Assembly: GCA_015345905.1 (NCBI GenBank)
Contig: JADDTR010000007.1
Span: 744,001-808,000, forward strand
Direction: 5' to 3'
Source: Aotearoamyces nothofagi
Lineage: Eukaryota; Ascomycota; Leotiomycetes; Leotiales; Tympanidaceae
DNA: 64,000 nucleotides
In this document: positions 48,209-59,792 of the stretch, in pieces
Position numbering within the stretch: position 1 is the stretch's first letter
Layout: each line of letters opens with the position of its first letter
The notes under the pieces: generated by a model
What the model was told of the DNA's origin: nothing
The model's input: the letters and a program-made list of their open reading frames with translations, nothing else
Database searches by the model: none
Program-made: the position numbers and the translations under genes

Positions 48209-51176
48209 CTAATTTACAGCAAGAACGTCTTGGCATCTCTTACAAAGTGCATCTTCCGCAGGCGCAACATATCTCCAACATCTAGGACACTTTGCCTCCT
48301 TCGGAGGCAGTACCCAAGCCACGCCTTTCCCACCCGGGGTATCGAATTCCGCCGAGAATCTCCACTCAGAATTATCTCTTGAAGCGCTACTGAAATCGAC
48401 TGACGAGACGACGAAGATGGCTTCTAGTTCGTTTCGATATCGCTGGAAGACTTCCTGTCCGGATATGGGAAGTTCTAGCACTACGGACGACTGTAGCGAA
48501 GAGCCGATGAGTTTTGCACTTCTGGCTTCTTCTTGCGCGGTCTTGATTGCGATGTTGGCGTTCATGAGCCATGGGAAGTCTCGGGCAACTTCTGTGAGGT
48601 CGATCGGGGGGAAGAGATCTTGAGGGTCTAAGGTTTGGTGGAATGGATAAAGGTCAATGCTAGACGTTCACAGGGGTTAGCAAGCACAGCACAGAGCGTA
48701 TGATTGCTGAGCAGAAGTAGTGTACTCACCTATTATCTTGCATCCAAAAAGGCCGGTGTTCCCACGCCTCCTCGACCAAAACTGGTGTTATTGGTGATAA
48801 CATTTGCAATAGCCCATTATATACGTAGTAGAGCACTCCACCACCGTCTCCACAATACAACCTATCCTTCATGGCTTCTAAGTAGAACGAAGACAGATCA
48901 ACATTGATCCATCTGTTTATAATATTAACAGCTTTATGGAAGTCATAGCTTTTCCATGCTTCTTGTACTCCAGTCATTGTTGACTGCAACTGATAAAGAG
49001 CGATCTTATCCAACTTTGTAAGAGGCAGCTGTGCATGTCCTTCATGCATTGAACCTAGAAGCATCTTGATTGTCGTTCGGTATTTCAGAAGTGTCGAGTT
49101 GACAGCTTTAAGGACCGGCTGGCCTATTACAACGTCACGTGTGTAATCGCTGCTAGCAACCCACAACCTTAGAGCATCTGCACCAAGACCATCAAATGAA
49201 GGTGCTCCAGTACTTTTGCCCTTGCGTTTGATAGGCGGAAGTAAAGACCCATCCATAATCTGGCACGGAGCGATGGTATTCCCTATCGATTTTGACATCT
49301 TCTTGCCATCTTGATCAAGAGTGAAGCCATGAGTGATAAGGGTCTTAAAAGGAGCAACTGGGAGGCCAGATGCTGTCGTGTGAGTTAATAAACTTGACTG
49401 AAACCATCCTCTATGCTGATCAGTACCCTCGCTGTAAACATCGGCTTGTCCCTCGGTCTGAGACCAACTGCTACCACTATCGAACCAGACGTCCATTGTG
49501 TCCTTTCCACGTTTGAAAGAGCCAGTTAGACCCGAAGGTATCCATGCTGGATCATCTTCGGCATCCGTCCACCATGCATCAATGCCTCGCTGATCGATCA
49601 TGGATATAATATGTGCAACACTTTCATCTGTAAGGACAGCCTTTCCCTTCTCATCATATAAGGCTGGTATAGGAACACCCCAGGCTCGCTGCCTTGATAT
49701 GCACCACTCACTTCTGCCCTTCACGAAGCTCTCTAATCTAGCTCGACCAGTATCTGGAATGAACTTCACCTTTGCCAGTCGTGCAAGTGCTTCATCCTTG
49801 ATGTGGCCTACATCTGCAAACCATTGCTCTGTGGCACGAACAATAATTGGCAATTTTGTGCGCCAATCGTAAGGATACTTGTGTTGATATTTGTGCACTT
49901 TTAGAACTTTATTTCCCAAGAGTTCGAGGACCTTTGCACTGCCATTCTTTAGCACGGGTATGCCAGCTAATTCATTAGGATTGTCAGGTAAAGCAGCATC
50001 AGTGAAGCAGCCAGCGTCATCTATAGGTGCAAACGCAGGAATGCCTTGCTTCGTGCAAATATCATAATCTTCCATGCCATGACCCGGAGCGCAATGAACA
50101 AGACCGGATCCAGATTCAGAAGACACAAAGTCGGCAAATATGAATGGCTGTGGGACGGATTCATGGCCCCGCAGGCTATTGACATATGTGCTACCTTGAA
50201 GGTCTAGGCCTTTAATCGAATCTATGATGACTTTCGTAGATGCATCGATAGCACATAATTTTGTTACATGCGGCAGTCGCGGTTTTGCAATTATAAGTTG
50301 CTCCGAGCCTGATTCTATTACTGTGTATTCAAGATCTTCATGTACTGCAATAGCTCGATTGGCAGGTAACGTCCACGGCGTCGTTGTCCATATGACGGCA
50401 TTGAGCCTGTTGACGTCGACTCCCTGATCTTTGAGTGCTTGAGGTATCGTTGACATCGGGAATTTTATGTACGCTGCAGTAGACTCGTGGTCCTCCTTGT
50501 ATTCCAATTCGGCTTCCGCTAAAGCTGTTCTCGACGAGGGGGACCAGTAAACTGGTTTATATCTTCTAAATATGAGGCCTAGCTTCACCATTTTCTGGAA
50601 GACTCCTAGCTGTTTCGTTTCGAAGCTCTTATCCATTGTTGTCCATGCATTGTCCCAATCTGCCATGATAGCCCACTCCCGGAACCCTTTCTTCTGTTCC
50701 TTCACCGTCTTAGTCGCAAGGGATCTGGCTGCACGGCGGACACCAATGGCATCCAATGGCATCCCGTCATCTTTAAGTTTTCCGCGCTGCTGCTCGAGTG
50801 CTTTAATTTCGATGGGCAGCCCGTGGCAATCCCAGCCTGGGACGAATTGTACCCTGCAACCTTGATGGAACTCCACTCTGCAGATAATATCCTTTAAAAT
50901 CTTGTTCAGTGCGTGACCAATATGTAAAGGGCCATTTGCATATGGAGGACCATCGTGGAGAATAAATGGCGGCAGACCAGATCGATGCTGAGCCTGCCAG
51001 GCATAAAGGTCATCGGTACATCGCTTTTGGTATTTGACTTGATCGGCAACGGGCGTCCGGGGACTGAGAGCAAACTTAGTACAAGTTCTCCAAGTCTGTA
51101 TAATTAATGCTTACGGGAAAGAAGATTTTGGCAATCTCAATGTCGAAGACCAAGATTTACTTGGGCGAACCGGCAT
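48209..51176 (-). CDS. ISM1: isoleucyl-tRNA synthetase, mitochondrial
   Basis: Three exons (51176-51115, 51063-48730, 48659-48209) give 948 residues. The first intron is bridged by TLRLPKSSFP-PRTPVADQVKYQKRC, the usual beginning of organellar and bacterial-type IleRS. Class I motifs are present: HIGH in ANGPLHIGHALNKILKD, the editing-domain signature WTTTPWTLPANRAI, the WCISRQRAWG region, and KMSKS in GKKMSKSIGN. The C-terminal zinc finger is CPRCWRY with a later CKRC pair. The enzyme charges mitochondrial tRNA-Ile and hydrolyses misactivated valine. The N-terminus (MPVRPSKSWSST) has basic and hydroxyl residues and no acids, as in a short presequence. The frame is open 76 codons further upstream, but that part contains a CACGTG promoter element, so the ATG at 51176 is preferred. 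Confidence 0.95.
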
Positions 51177-51475
51177 TATTGCCTCTGTTCCATAATTGCA
51201 ATTATGAGATAGACTTTCGCGTGATTCTTTTGATACCGGAGACGCGGTACCGCCATAATAGAGTGGTCCGTGCGTAGAACGGCCGCCTGCTTCTCCACTG
51301 GTTGCGTCAACATTCACGTGACAAAAACTTCCCCGCACCCCTGCCGGACGTCTTGGAATGTTTATATCCATCCTAAACATCAGATATAACTGCATCGACA
51401 TCAATTGGAATAGATGTCAACTCATAAGGTATTTTTAACATTGCGTTGTTGTTGTTCTCTTCAACCAACCACAAC
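51177..51475. promoter_or_regulatory. 299-base bidirectional promoter with CACGTG
   Basis: Divergent start codons at 51176 (minus, IleRS) and 51476 (plus, glycosidase) share this spacer. CACGTG at 51315-51320 sits in a TTCACGTGAC context close to its middle. Confidence 0.5.
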
Positions 51476-54400
51476 ATGAATCACTTATCACTCTCTTCCT
51501 TACTCTCTGTCTCCCAAAAGGCAGAGAGTCAGCCCACCACAGCCTCAATGGACAAAGGTGCTAATCCTCTGAGCTACCCAAAGAGTGGAGCTCCATTCAG
51601 CTCTAAACTGTTCAAGAACCCAAGCTCAGAATATCGCGGATGTCCATTGTGGTCTTGGAATACTAAACTCGATAAGCATCAGCTGTTGCGCCAGATTGAT
51701 AACTTTGAACTTATGGGCCTTGGCGGATTTCATATTCATTGCCGTATAGGGCTTGATACAGAATACTTGGGATCGGAATTCATGGATCTCGTAAAATCTT
51801 GTGTCGATTATGCAGAGAGCAAGAACATGCTTGCATGTCTATATGATGATGATAGAGTAGGTTATCTCCATTCTTTATTATAGGAAATGCCCTGCTAAAT
51901 TTGTATTTAAGTGGCCTAGTGGCGTAGCTGGCGGACAAGTTATCAAAGGGCACCCAGAACATAAAGCAAAACATATCCTGTTCACTCCACGTACGTACGG
52001 TAAGGGTGAACTTGGTGGGTAAGTGATTTTAAATCCTTGTGTCAAAACATAAATAACAATATAACTTTCATAGAGAGCGATCACCTACCTCTGGAAGAGC
52101 TTGCCGTAGTGAAAACGGATTTCTTTTGGCAACTTATGATGTTGAGTTGGACGAAAATGGTTGTCTTAAATCGGCTCAGAAACTAAAGAAGGAAGAATCT
52201 GGTACCAATGTTTGGTATGCTTACTTGGAAACAAACCCTTCTTCTCCATGGTTCAATGGTCAGACCTATGTCGATACTTTCAGCAAAGCTGCGATGGCGC
52301 ATTTTATTGAAATCACCCATGAGGTCTACAAGGCCAAGGTTGGAGATAAATTCGGCACTGTGGTACCTTGCATCTTCACTGATGAGCCACAGTTTGCTAC
52401 AAAGACCCAATTGTCAAGTCCAACAGGTCAGAATGACATATTTCTGCCTTGGACCTCCGACTTGGCCGAAACGTTCGAAAAGGAATACTCCACGGATCTT
52501 GTGGAAAACCTGCCTGAACTGGTCTGGAATCTTCCTGCTGGAAAACCGAGCTTGGCAAGATACCACTACCACGACCATGTTTGTGAACGATTTGTTACAG
52601 CATTCATGGACCAGATCGGTGATTGGTGTAAAAAAAATAACATCATGCTCAATGGCCATATGATGGAAGAGCCAACTCTAGGTTCTCAAACTACTGCCCT
52701 CGGTGAAGCTATGCGATGTTATAGAAAGATGGAGATGCCGGGAATTGACCTGCTCCTGGATGGGGTGGAGTATAACACTGCGAAGCAGGCATCTAGTGTC
52801 TCTCGACAGAATGGGACTAGGGGAACTATGAGCGAGATCTATGGAGTTTCCCATTGGTATTTCACCTTTGAAGGCCACAAAGGCTGTGGCGATTGGCAAG
52901 CAGCCCTTGGTATAACGTTCCGCGTTCACCACCTTACCTGGGTAAGCATGGCTGGTGAGGGAAAAAGAGATTATCCCGCCAGCATCGGGTATCAAAGCCC
53001 ATGGTACAAAGAATATGGATATGTCGAGGACCACTTCGCTAGAGTAGGTGTCGCAATGACTCGAGGAAAGGCTATCACTCGAGTTGGCGTCATCCACCCA
53101 ATTGAAAGCTATTGGCTCTGTTTTGGCCCAAATCAAAGCGGGGACGAGCTTGGCAACCGTGAGAAGGCTTTCGCTGACCTAACAAATTGGTTACTTCAGG
53201 GCCTGACGGACTTCGACTTTATCTGTGAGAGTCTTTTGCCAAACCAGGCAGGGAAGATTGTTGACAAGAAGCTGGCTGTTGGAAAATGCGAATACGATGT
53301 TATCATCATACCTAACCTACGAACTATCAGATCAACGACTCTGAAAATATTGCAAAAGTTCACCAAAGCTGGCGGCAACGTCTTCGTCGTTGGAAATGCT
53401 CCAGAGCTGGTCGACGCGAGCAATAAAATCTCGCCTGTGATTAACAACAGTAAAGCTGTATTTTGGAGCAAACAGAGTATTCTCAATGCATTGGAAGAAT
53501 ATCGAGAACTTCGAGTCACCGATTCTAGTAATGGGCTCCCTGTTGATAAGCTGCTATACCAATTGCGACAGGATGGTGATGCGCGATTTATATTCATATG
53601 CAACACAGATCGCCAGTCCCCGGTTGAGACAATAGTTCAGTTACGAGGCGACTGGAAAGTAAATAATCTAGATACCTTCACGGGAGATGAAACTTCTCTA
53701 AAGTCGGATACAAGTGATGGATGGACAGTGTTCCCATACAAATTCGAAGGCTGCGCCAGTCTTCTTCTTCGTCTATCTCCTCGCATTACCTCTGAAGAGC
53801 TGTACTTTCCTTCTCCCATTATCTACCGGCACATTGAGGAAGCATCTATAGGCATAACTCTTGATAGTATTTCGCTTTCAGAGCCCAACGTGCTTTTGCT
53901 TGACTATGCAGAGTTCAAGCTAGACGATGGTGATTGGTCAGAAGCAATCGAAAACCTCAGAATTGACAACACTGTTCGCAGCCGCCTCGAACTGCCTCAG
54001 AAAGGAGAAGCTTGGAAGCAGCCTTGGGCGGTTACGCCTGATGAACGAGCACCAGTGGCCCAGTTAACACTGCGTTACACATTCGAGTCTGACTTCGCCA
54101 TATCCGAACCTACACTACTTGCTCTCGAAGATGCCGCAACAAGCACAATATACTTGAATGATGTTCTAATTACCACCACTAACGATGGCAAACCTACATG
54201 GTGGGTTGACGAAGCAATCCACACCATCCCCGTCCCTACATACAGCATCAGAAAGGGTATAAATACCATAATTCTCAGCTTCCCGTTTGGTCTTCTCACC
54301 AATGTTGAGCGCATATACCTCCTTGGATCTTTCAGTGTTGCCCTCAACGGCCACGAAACTATCTTGAAGCCTATAGATATCCAAAGTCTGACATGGGGAG

Positions 54401-54885
54401 ACATTACCGCTCAAGGACTGCCATTCTATGCCGGAAATATCATCTACAACTGTACTATTACCATCCCATCCTCCGAAGATTACAGCTCCGACAAATCTCC
54501 ACTTGCCCTCTCTGTTCCCAAGTTCTCAAGCCCTGTGCTCACCGTCATTGATGCCAAAATCGGCAGAAAGATCGGCTGCATTGCTCTCAACCCGCACATT
54601 TTGCCCTTGGGTACATTTGAAGCAGGTGCACAAAAAATCACAATAACGGCATTTGGCAATCGCTACAATGCGTTTGGGCACATTCATTTGCCTGAGGGTC
54701 GCACAAACGTCTGCGGACCGAGTATTTGGCGCACAGGTGGAGATATGTGGACGGATAATTATGTGATTAGGCCCATGGGGATATTGGAAGAACCAAGTAT
54801 ATTGGTTGGGGAAACAGATACACTGGAGGATGAAAAGAGGAATTCTTGGGTTATTGTGGGGCGTACGAAAAATGAAGAAAAGTAG
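51476..54885 (+). CDS. large glycoside hydrolase, GH106 (alpha-L-rhamnosidase)-like
   Basis: Three exons (51476-51856, 51912-52018, 52074-54885) encode 1099 residues; an in-frame ATG at 51548 is another possible start. Conserved catalytic-barrel motifs are obvious: EYRGCPLWSWNTKLD, MGLGGFHIHCRIGLDTEYLG, LYDDDRWPSGVAGGQ (restored exactly by splicing), PCIFTDEPQF, LNGHMMEEPTLGSQT, EYNTAKQASSVSRQNG and WVSMAGEGKRDYPASIGYQ. The C-terminal half has beta-rich domains that should bind carbohydrate. The layout matches the GH106-like rhamnosidase superfamily best known from bacteria; that assignment is from memory of motif style, and the substrate is not proven. No clear signal peptide is seen, so the enzyme may act inside the cell on imported oligosaccharides or glycosides. 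It is divergent from IleRS across a 299-base spacer. Confidence 0.78.
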
Positions 54886-55482
54886 TTGAAGGATTTATAT
54901 TTATACTACAGGATTGTAAAGAGGCTTGTACGGTTTTACTAGGTTGTTTTCCTTATATATTGTCATTGATGCATGCTACTAGCCTACTGTGAGTCTGCGA
55001 TTGCAATATCGAAGTATAATCTTTTGAGAGCGTAGAATGAATGGGAGAATGCCTAATATGCCGCACCCTAAGCAGACATAGGAAGGAGTAGGTGCAATTG
55101 AACGAAGTGTTAACAAATAGTGCCGTGGTTGCCTTAAGGGACGGATAAAAAGGTACCCGAGCCGGTGCATCATAAAAGGTACCTGTCGTTAGTAGTGAAG
55201 AAGCTAAAATCCCTTATTCATCGTCAGCGCTCCGTCATTTCCGGCGATAAGCTCGATAAAGACTTGAGGGTCGCGTGTTACCCAACAAAATCAACAACAA
55301 CCCTCCTACGACGAGCCTCCTATCCATAACCATCTTTATTCACAGCGACAGGAGTTCAGTGGACGCTCACTTCTGCTCAAGGAATCTCCGATACAATGTG
55401 TTCTCCACGTCGAGCATCAGCCAACGATAACGCCGGCACTTCGTCACAGTAGTGGGACTCCCCCGGGATTTCGGTATCCACT
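54886..55482. other. intergenic and leader region with a short uORF
   Basis: Separates the glycosidase end from the lipase start, both on the plus strand. Immediately upstream of the lipase ATG is an 18-codon uORF (55396-55452, MCSPRRASANDNAGTSSQ) with A at -3, ending 30 bases before the main start. Confidence 0.5.
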
Positions 55483-58400
55483 ATGCTGCTGCTGCACCAG
55501 GCTGGGAGTGTTAAAATCGGGGAGCATGTCAGGTATACCATCACCTATACTCCTGCATACGACCGCATCCTACCGTCTCCTCCGCACCTGTTTCTAAAAA
55601 TAAAGAATACCTCCGCGATTGCCCTACGAGCCGCGTTCATCCACGGGCCATACACTCTCTACGTCTCATCATGTCCTTCGACCTTCGAACCGAACAAGAA
55701 ATTCGAAACCCCCCGCCGCGATGGCGTCCCAGAGTTTGAGCCCAATCTGAAAGCGGGTGGGACTTGGCACAGCCAATTGTCCGTCCCAGAAGATGTGCGC
55801 GAAACGGCCGGCAGTGCACAGTCGCATTCTCACACCCATGTCGGGCCCGAAGGCAATGTGAAAAGTGTCACATGGATCGTTGAAGTTGCAGCACAAGTCA
55901 TCTTCTCAAACTCCGCTGCGGTCCACTACGAGATCCTACTTGGGCGAGACGAGAAATCTTTGTCGCTGGGCTTTGGTGGATTATCGGGGAATGCCTCTGG
56001 GGGCGGTATACCGGGCCAGGTCAGCGATCATCAGCAGAGTCAGGGAGCCAAGGATGGACATCATAACGCGCAAATGAAGGGCGTATTCTCGAGGGCTATA
56101 AGACTGAAGGTCGATGATACAGCGAGTCTTTGGAACAAGCCCCAGTTGCCGCAGTGGGATGATGAGGGAAAGGAGAGAGCAAAGGCGAAAAATAGTGATG
56201 CGCCTGTGGAAAGCGCTATTGGTGTGCCAGAAGAGGAGGTTGATGTGAATAAAGATAGAAAGCAGAAGAAGGTGCATTTAGTGATTTTGACGCACGGTTT
56301 GCATAGTAATTTGGGTGCTGACATGCTATACTTGAAAGAGAGTATAGATGCTGGGGTTGAACAGGCGAAGAAAGATGCAAAGGAGCGCAGGGCAAAAAGG
56401 CGTGAAGAAGAGAAACAAAAGGCTACAGAAGCTGGCCAGAGTCATGATGCTCATCACAAGGAAGAGCGACAAGGCGATTCTGGCGATACAAAAGCACCTG
56501 TTGAGCAGCGGGAGGAGAATACAGATGAGGCTGAAGATGACGAGGAAGTAATAGTTCGAGGCTTTTCTGGTAATGCTGTGCGGACAGAAAAGGGTATCAA
56601 ATATCTTGGAAAGCGACTCGCAAAATATGTCTTAGCCATGACATATCCAGATCAACCCTTCCGGCCTGTCAGCAAAAGCGCAAGTCAGAGCTTAGTAACT
56701 ATTATGAAGAACGAACCTCCAAAAGACGATCCCTTGGGCAAAGCAACCCATGCGCATAGCAGTATCCATCATGACCCAACCAAGGAGAAGAAATTAGCAT
56801 ACAAGATTACGAGTATCAGCTTTATCGCACATTCTTTGGGCGGTCTAATTCAGACTTATGCCGTGGCATATATCCAAAAGCATTCGCCACAGTTCTTCGA
56901 TTTGATAGAACCCGTCAACTTTGTTGCTCTAGCGACTCCGTTCTTGGGGTTGAGCAATGAGAATCCTCTTTATATCAAATTTGCTCTTGATTTTGGCTTT
57001 GTGGGACGCACTGGTCAAGATCTAGGTCTGACTTGGCGTCCGCCTAATATTGCGCGGACTGGATGGGGCGCGATTGTCGGTGGAATTGGAGAAAAGGCTC
57101 AGAGAAAAGCTGAAGAAGACAGGGATCCTGGATCGAAACCTTTACTGCGTATTTTGCCCACTGGACCAGCTCACGTTGCCCTTAAGAAGTTTCGTAACCG
57201 GACAGTATATTCGAATGTGGTGAACGATGGTATTGTTCCCTTACGGACGAGTTGTCTCCTCTTTCTGGATTGGCAAGGTCTCGGTCGTGTCGAGAAAGCA
57301 CGTCGTGAAAATGGGCTGGTTGGTACTATGGCAGGATGGGGCTGGGCTGAACTCACCGGAGCAAATACGCCTGCATCACGTCACAACTGGACGGATGGTC
57401 AAGATGATATTGACGAGACTGATGACACAGAAGTCAATACTCCTACTCGCCAAGGCAAAGGGAATGAGGTTCCTCAGCCTCCGCCTGATGCTGCAGATGA
57501 GGACGATGCACGAAGTCTGAAGAGTATCACAAGGCCGGAAAGCCCATCGGATGACCCTATCTTGCATCCGGTAACGTCCATATCTAGCACGACGAATAAT
57601 AATGGAGTGTTAGACAGTATTCTTGGAGTTTTCCGCTCAAACCCCACCGCGAAGTCTCATGATCATAGCCCGAAACAAACAAAAATCTACAAACGAAGTC
57701 AGACGATTCATTTCAATGATGGGAACTCGGTAAAGGGTGACTCTTCTTCTGAATTACGTACGAAAGCTACGAGTGGTTCATCGTCTGAGGATCAGTCCAA
57801 CATGTCAGCGCCGCCGAAGACGACTATTTTTGAATCGGCTGGAGATTTGCTTAACCCTCCTATTCCACCTATGGCGTTTCTCGTAGATCCCGCTTCTCGT
57901 CCTAGGACGATATTCCATGATCGTGTTTATCATCCTAACGATATACCGCCGCCACCACTGAAACGTAGAGGTACTAGTTTGTTGACGCGACGCTCAAGCT
58001 CAAACCGTACACCGATATCTCCTGTTTCCCTACCGTCCGCATCTTCCGATGATGACTCAGTCCCTACAGGAACGAGTGAAGCGGTTGATAGCTCGGCTAT
58101 GAAAGTCGAAGAAAAGATTGCTCGTGCTTACCATCGCGATTTATCATGGCGTAAAGTTCTTGTTCGACTCGAGCCAGATGCACATAATAACATGATTGTA
58201 CGAAGAAAGTTTGCAAATGCCTATGGCTGGCCAGTCATAAAACATCTCGTAGACACCCATTTCAGCGATCAAGCTGTCGCCACTATGCGCGACGAAGACG
58301 AAGGATCCCAAGAAAGAGCAAAGCGCAGCTCTGAGCGACCGAGCAGCTCGGGAGATGAAATCAAGAAATCGGAACGTGGCCAGACTGGCGAGGGAGTAGG

Positions 58401-58932
58401 AAAAGAAACCCCTCGTTATGATCGCCATTCTCGCACCGAGAGCGAAGTGAGAGAATTAACAGACCAGGTACCTCCCTTGAATTCGCTCCATCCGGGTAGC
58501 TTGGCAAGAGCTCTGAATCGTCCGTCGAGACTCGAGAGGCAGGACTCGGCACAATGGAGTGACGGCGATTTCATGGATAGCGATGGCGACAGCGATGGCG
58601 ATTCAACTTCACATACGCGTAGCAAGAGCAACAGGGGCTCGGGTCCCGGGCCCAGTTCGGGACTGGGATGGAACTGGACCGAGGCCATTGCGGGAAAGGG
58701 GGCTACGTCGCCGAAAGGAACGAGCGCGAAGGAGATTGATAGGTTCTTGGGGGGCGATGGGGTTGGCGACGACGGGCACGGTGCACCAGCCGCTGGAGAT
58801 ACTTCGGCTCTGGGCCTGGGCACATCGCATCCCGACAGTTCATGGCAGGGCAAGGGCAAGGGCGTTGCGGAACAGGTTGCCAGAATGGCGTTGGGGCCGC
58901 AGCAGATAGACGAGCACGGCGAGCCGGTGTAG
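55483..58932 (+). CDS. DUF676 serine lipase/esterase (Rog1/Lpl1-like)
   Basis: A single exon encodes 1149 residues. An N-terminal beta-rich region (about 1-200) carries RYTITYTPAYDRILPSPPHL. The alpha/beta hydrolase core begins with KKVHLVILTHGLHSNLGADM (about 262-282), interrupted by a charged, lysine/glutamate-rich insert. Then come GFSGNAVRTEKGIKYLGKRL, the nucleophile elbow SFIAHSLGGLIQTYAVAYIQ (Ser about 450), FVALATPFLGLSNENPLY and NRTVYSNVVNDGIVPLRTSC with the likely acid residue. The C-terminal 450 residues are mostly disordered, Ser/Pro-rich and include a basic RRGTSLLTRRSSS patch, a likely phosphorylation region. One structured piece is AYHRDLSWRKVLVRLEPDAH with NNMIVRRKFANAYGWPVIKH, which is typical of fungal members. 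Relatives act on phospholipids or diacylglycerol at lipid droplets and membranes. An 18-codon uORF precedes the start. Confidence 0.9.
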   Translation: MLLLHQAGSVKIGEHVRYTITYTPAYDRILPSPPHLFLKIKNTSAIALRAAFIHGPYTLYVSSCPSTFEPNKKFETPRRDGVPEFEPNLKAGGTWHSQLSVPEDVRETAGSAQSHSHTHVGPEGNVKSVTWIVEVAAQVIFSNSAAVHYEILLGRDEKSLSLGFGGLSGNASGGGIPGQVSDHQQSQGAKDGHHNAQMKGVFSRAIRLKVDDTASLWNKPQLPQWDDEGKERAKAKNSDAPVESAIGVPEEEVDVNKDRKQKKVHLVILTHGLHSNLGADMLYLKESIDAGVEQAKKDAKERRAKRREEEKQKATEAGQSHDAHHKEERQGDSGDTKAPVEQREENTDEAEDDEEVIVRGFSGNAVRTEKGIKYLGKRLAKYVLAMTYPDQPFRPVSKSASQSLVTIMKNEPPKDDPLGKATHAHSSIHHDPTKEKKLAYKITSISFIAHSLGGLIQTYAVAYIQKHSPQFFDLIEPVNFVALATPFLGLSNENPLYIKFALDFGFVGRTGQDLGLTWRPPNIARTGWGAIVGGIGEKAQRKAEEDRDPGSKPLLRILPTGPAHVALKKFRNRTVYSNVVNDGIVPLRTSCLLFLDWQGLGRVEKARRENGLVGTMAGWGWAELTGANTPASRHNWTDGQDDIDETDDTEVNTPTRQGKGNEVPQPPPDAADEDDARSLKSITRPESPSDDPILHPVTSISSTTNNNGVLDSILGVFRSNPTAKSHDHSPKQTKIYKRSQTIHFNDGNSVKGDSSSELRTKATSGSSSEDQSNMSAPPKTTIFESAGDLLNPPIPPMAFLVDPASRPRTIFHDRVYHPNDIPPPPLKRRGTSLLTRRSSSNRTPISPVSLPSASSDDDSVPTGTSEAVDSSAMKVEEKIARAYHRDLSWRKVLVRLEPDAHNNMIVRRKFANAYGWPVIKHLVDTHFSDQAVATMRDEDEGSQERAKRSSERPSSSGDEIKKSERGQTGEGVGKETPRYDRHSRTESEVRELTDQVPPLNSLHPGSLARALNRPSRLERQDSAQWSDGDFMDSDGDSDGDSTSHTRSKSNRGSGPGPSSGLGWNWTEAIAGKGATSPKGTSAKEIDRFLGGDGVGDDGHGAPAAGDTSALGLGTSHPDSSWQGKGKGVAEQVARMALGPQQIDEHGEPV

Positions 58933-59792
58933 ATTCTTTGGCCTGCTTTCTGCTTCCTGTGAAAAGAGTCTGCCAGAGAGAGAGAGATAAAAATTATAAT
59001 AGAAAACCTTGAATAGGAAGAATTATTCGTGTCGCGAGTGTGTGTATGAGCGTGTGAGCGTATGTGTACGCACGCAAGTCTGCACTACGATATAAAGACT
59101 GACTAGGCGGCAATGAACGAGGGCCAGGTACTGCTTATCATCTATTACGAATTCGCAATCATCACTATACATCAGCTCCATAAATCCCTCCTCTTTTCCC
59201 CTCCCCATCTTCCTCGTTCGTGCCTCGTCTTCTCTTCTTTCTCCACCTTTTTTTTAATAAAATAAAAAGGTTTCTTGCCATCTAGGACTGCTTACCTGCT
59301 TACCTGCTTGGTAGCGGCTATGTGCTATATGAGATTGCTGGTTCATGCAGGTCTGTGCTGGTTTGTTATTGGAGGCTGGGAGTCATGTGATGAGAACCTC
59401 CATTGGTCAGCTCTACATAATCCGAAATCTCAGGCAGGCGCTCTCGCGCAGACGGACCACCAGCGTAGCGGTTTGAAGAACCGGGAGGAAGGAAAGAGAG
59501 AAGATTATATTTGGCTATTTGGATGATATGATATGATATAGTTCGCTAGATAGCTGTAGAGTGGCAAAGATAGACTATTATATTACTTCTTTTAGGTCCC
59601 CCTTGAACAGCTAGCTCGCTTGGTCTTCTGGGAGCCAAGCCATCTTTTGAAACAGAAACAAAGATGCAGCTCCCATTGCTCTGCGTTGTGGACTAGATAT
59701 CTAGAAAATTGAACTTCTCCAGCAAGTTTGTGTATCCAACAATGTCTGCAAGTCGGCGGAGATTTATCAAGGAGAGAACGTTGGGTCTCTTT
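58933..59792. other. convergent spacer, no gene seen
   Basis: Lies between the 3' ends of the lipase (plus) and ammonium transporter (minus) genes. It contains a short (GA)n run, a GTGTGAGCG repeat near 59040 and a pyrimidine tract near 59180-59250. Confidence 0.5.
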
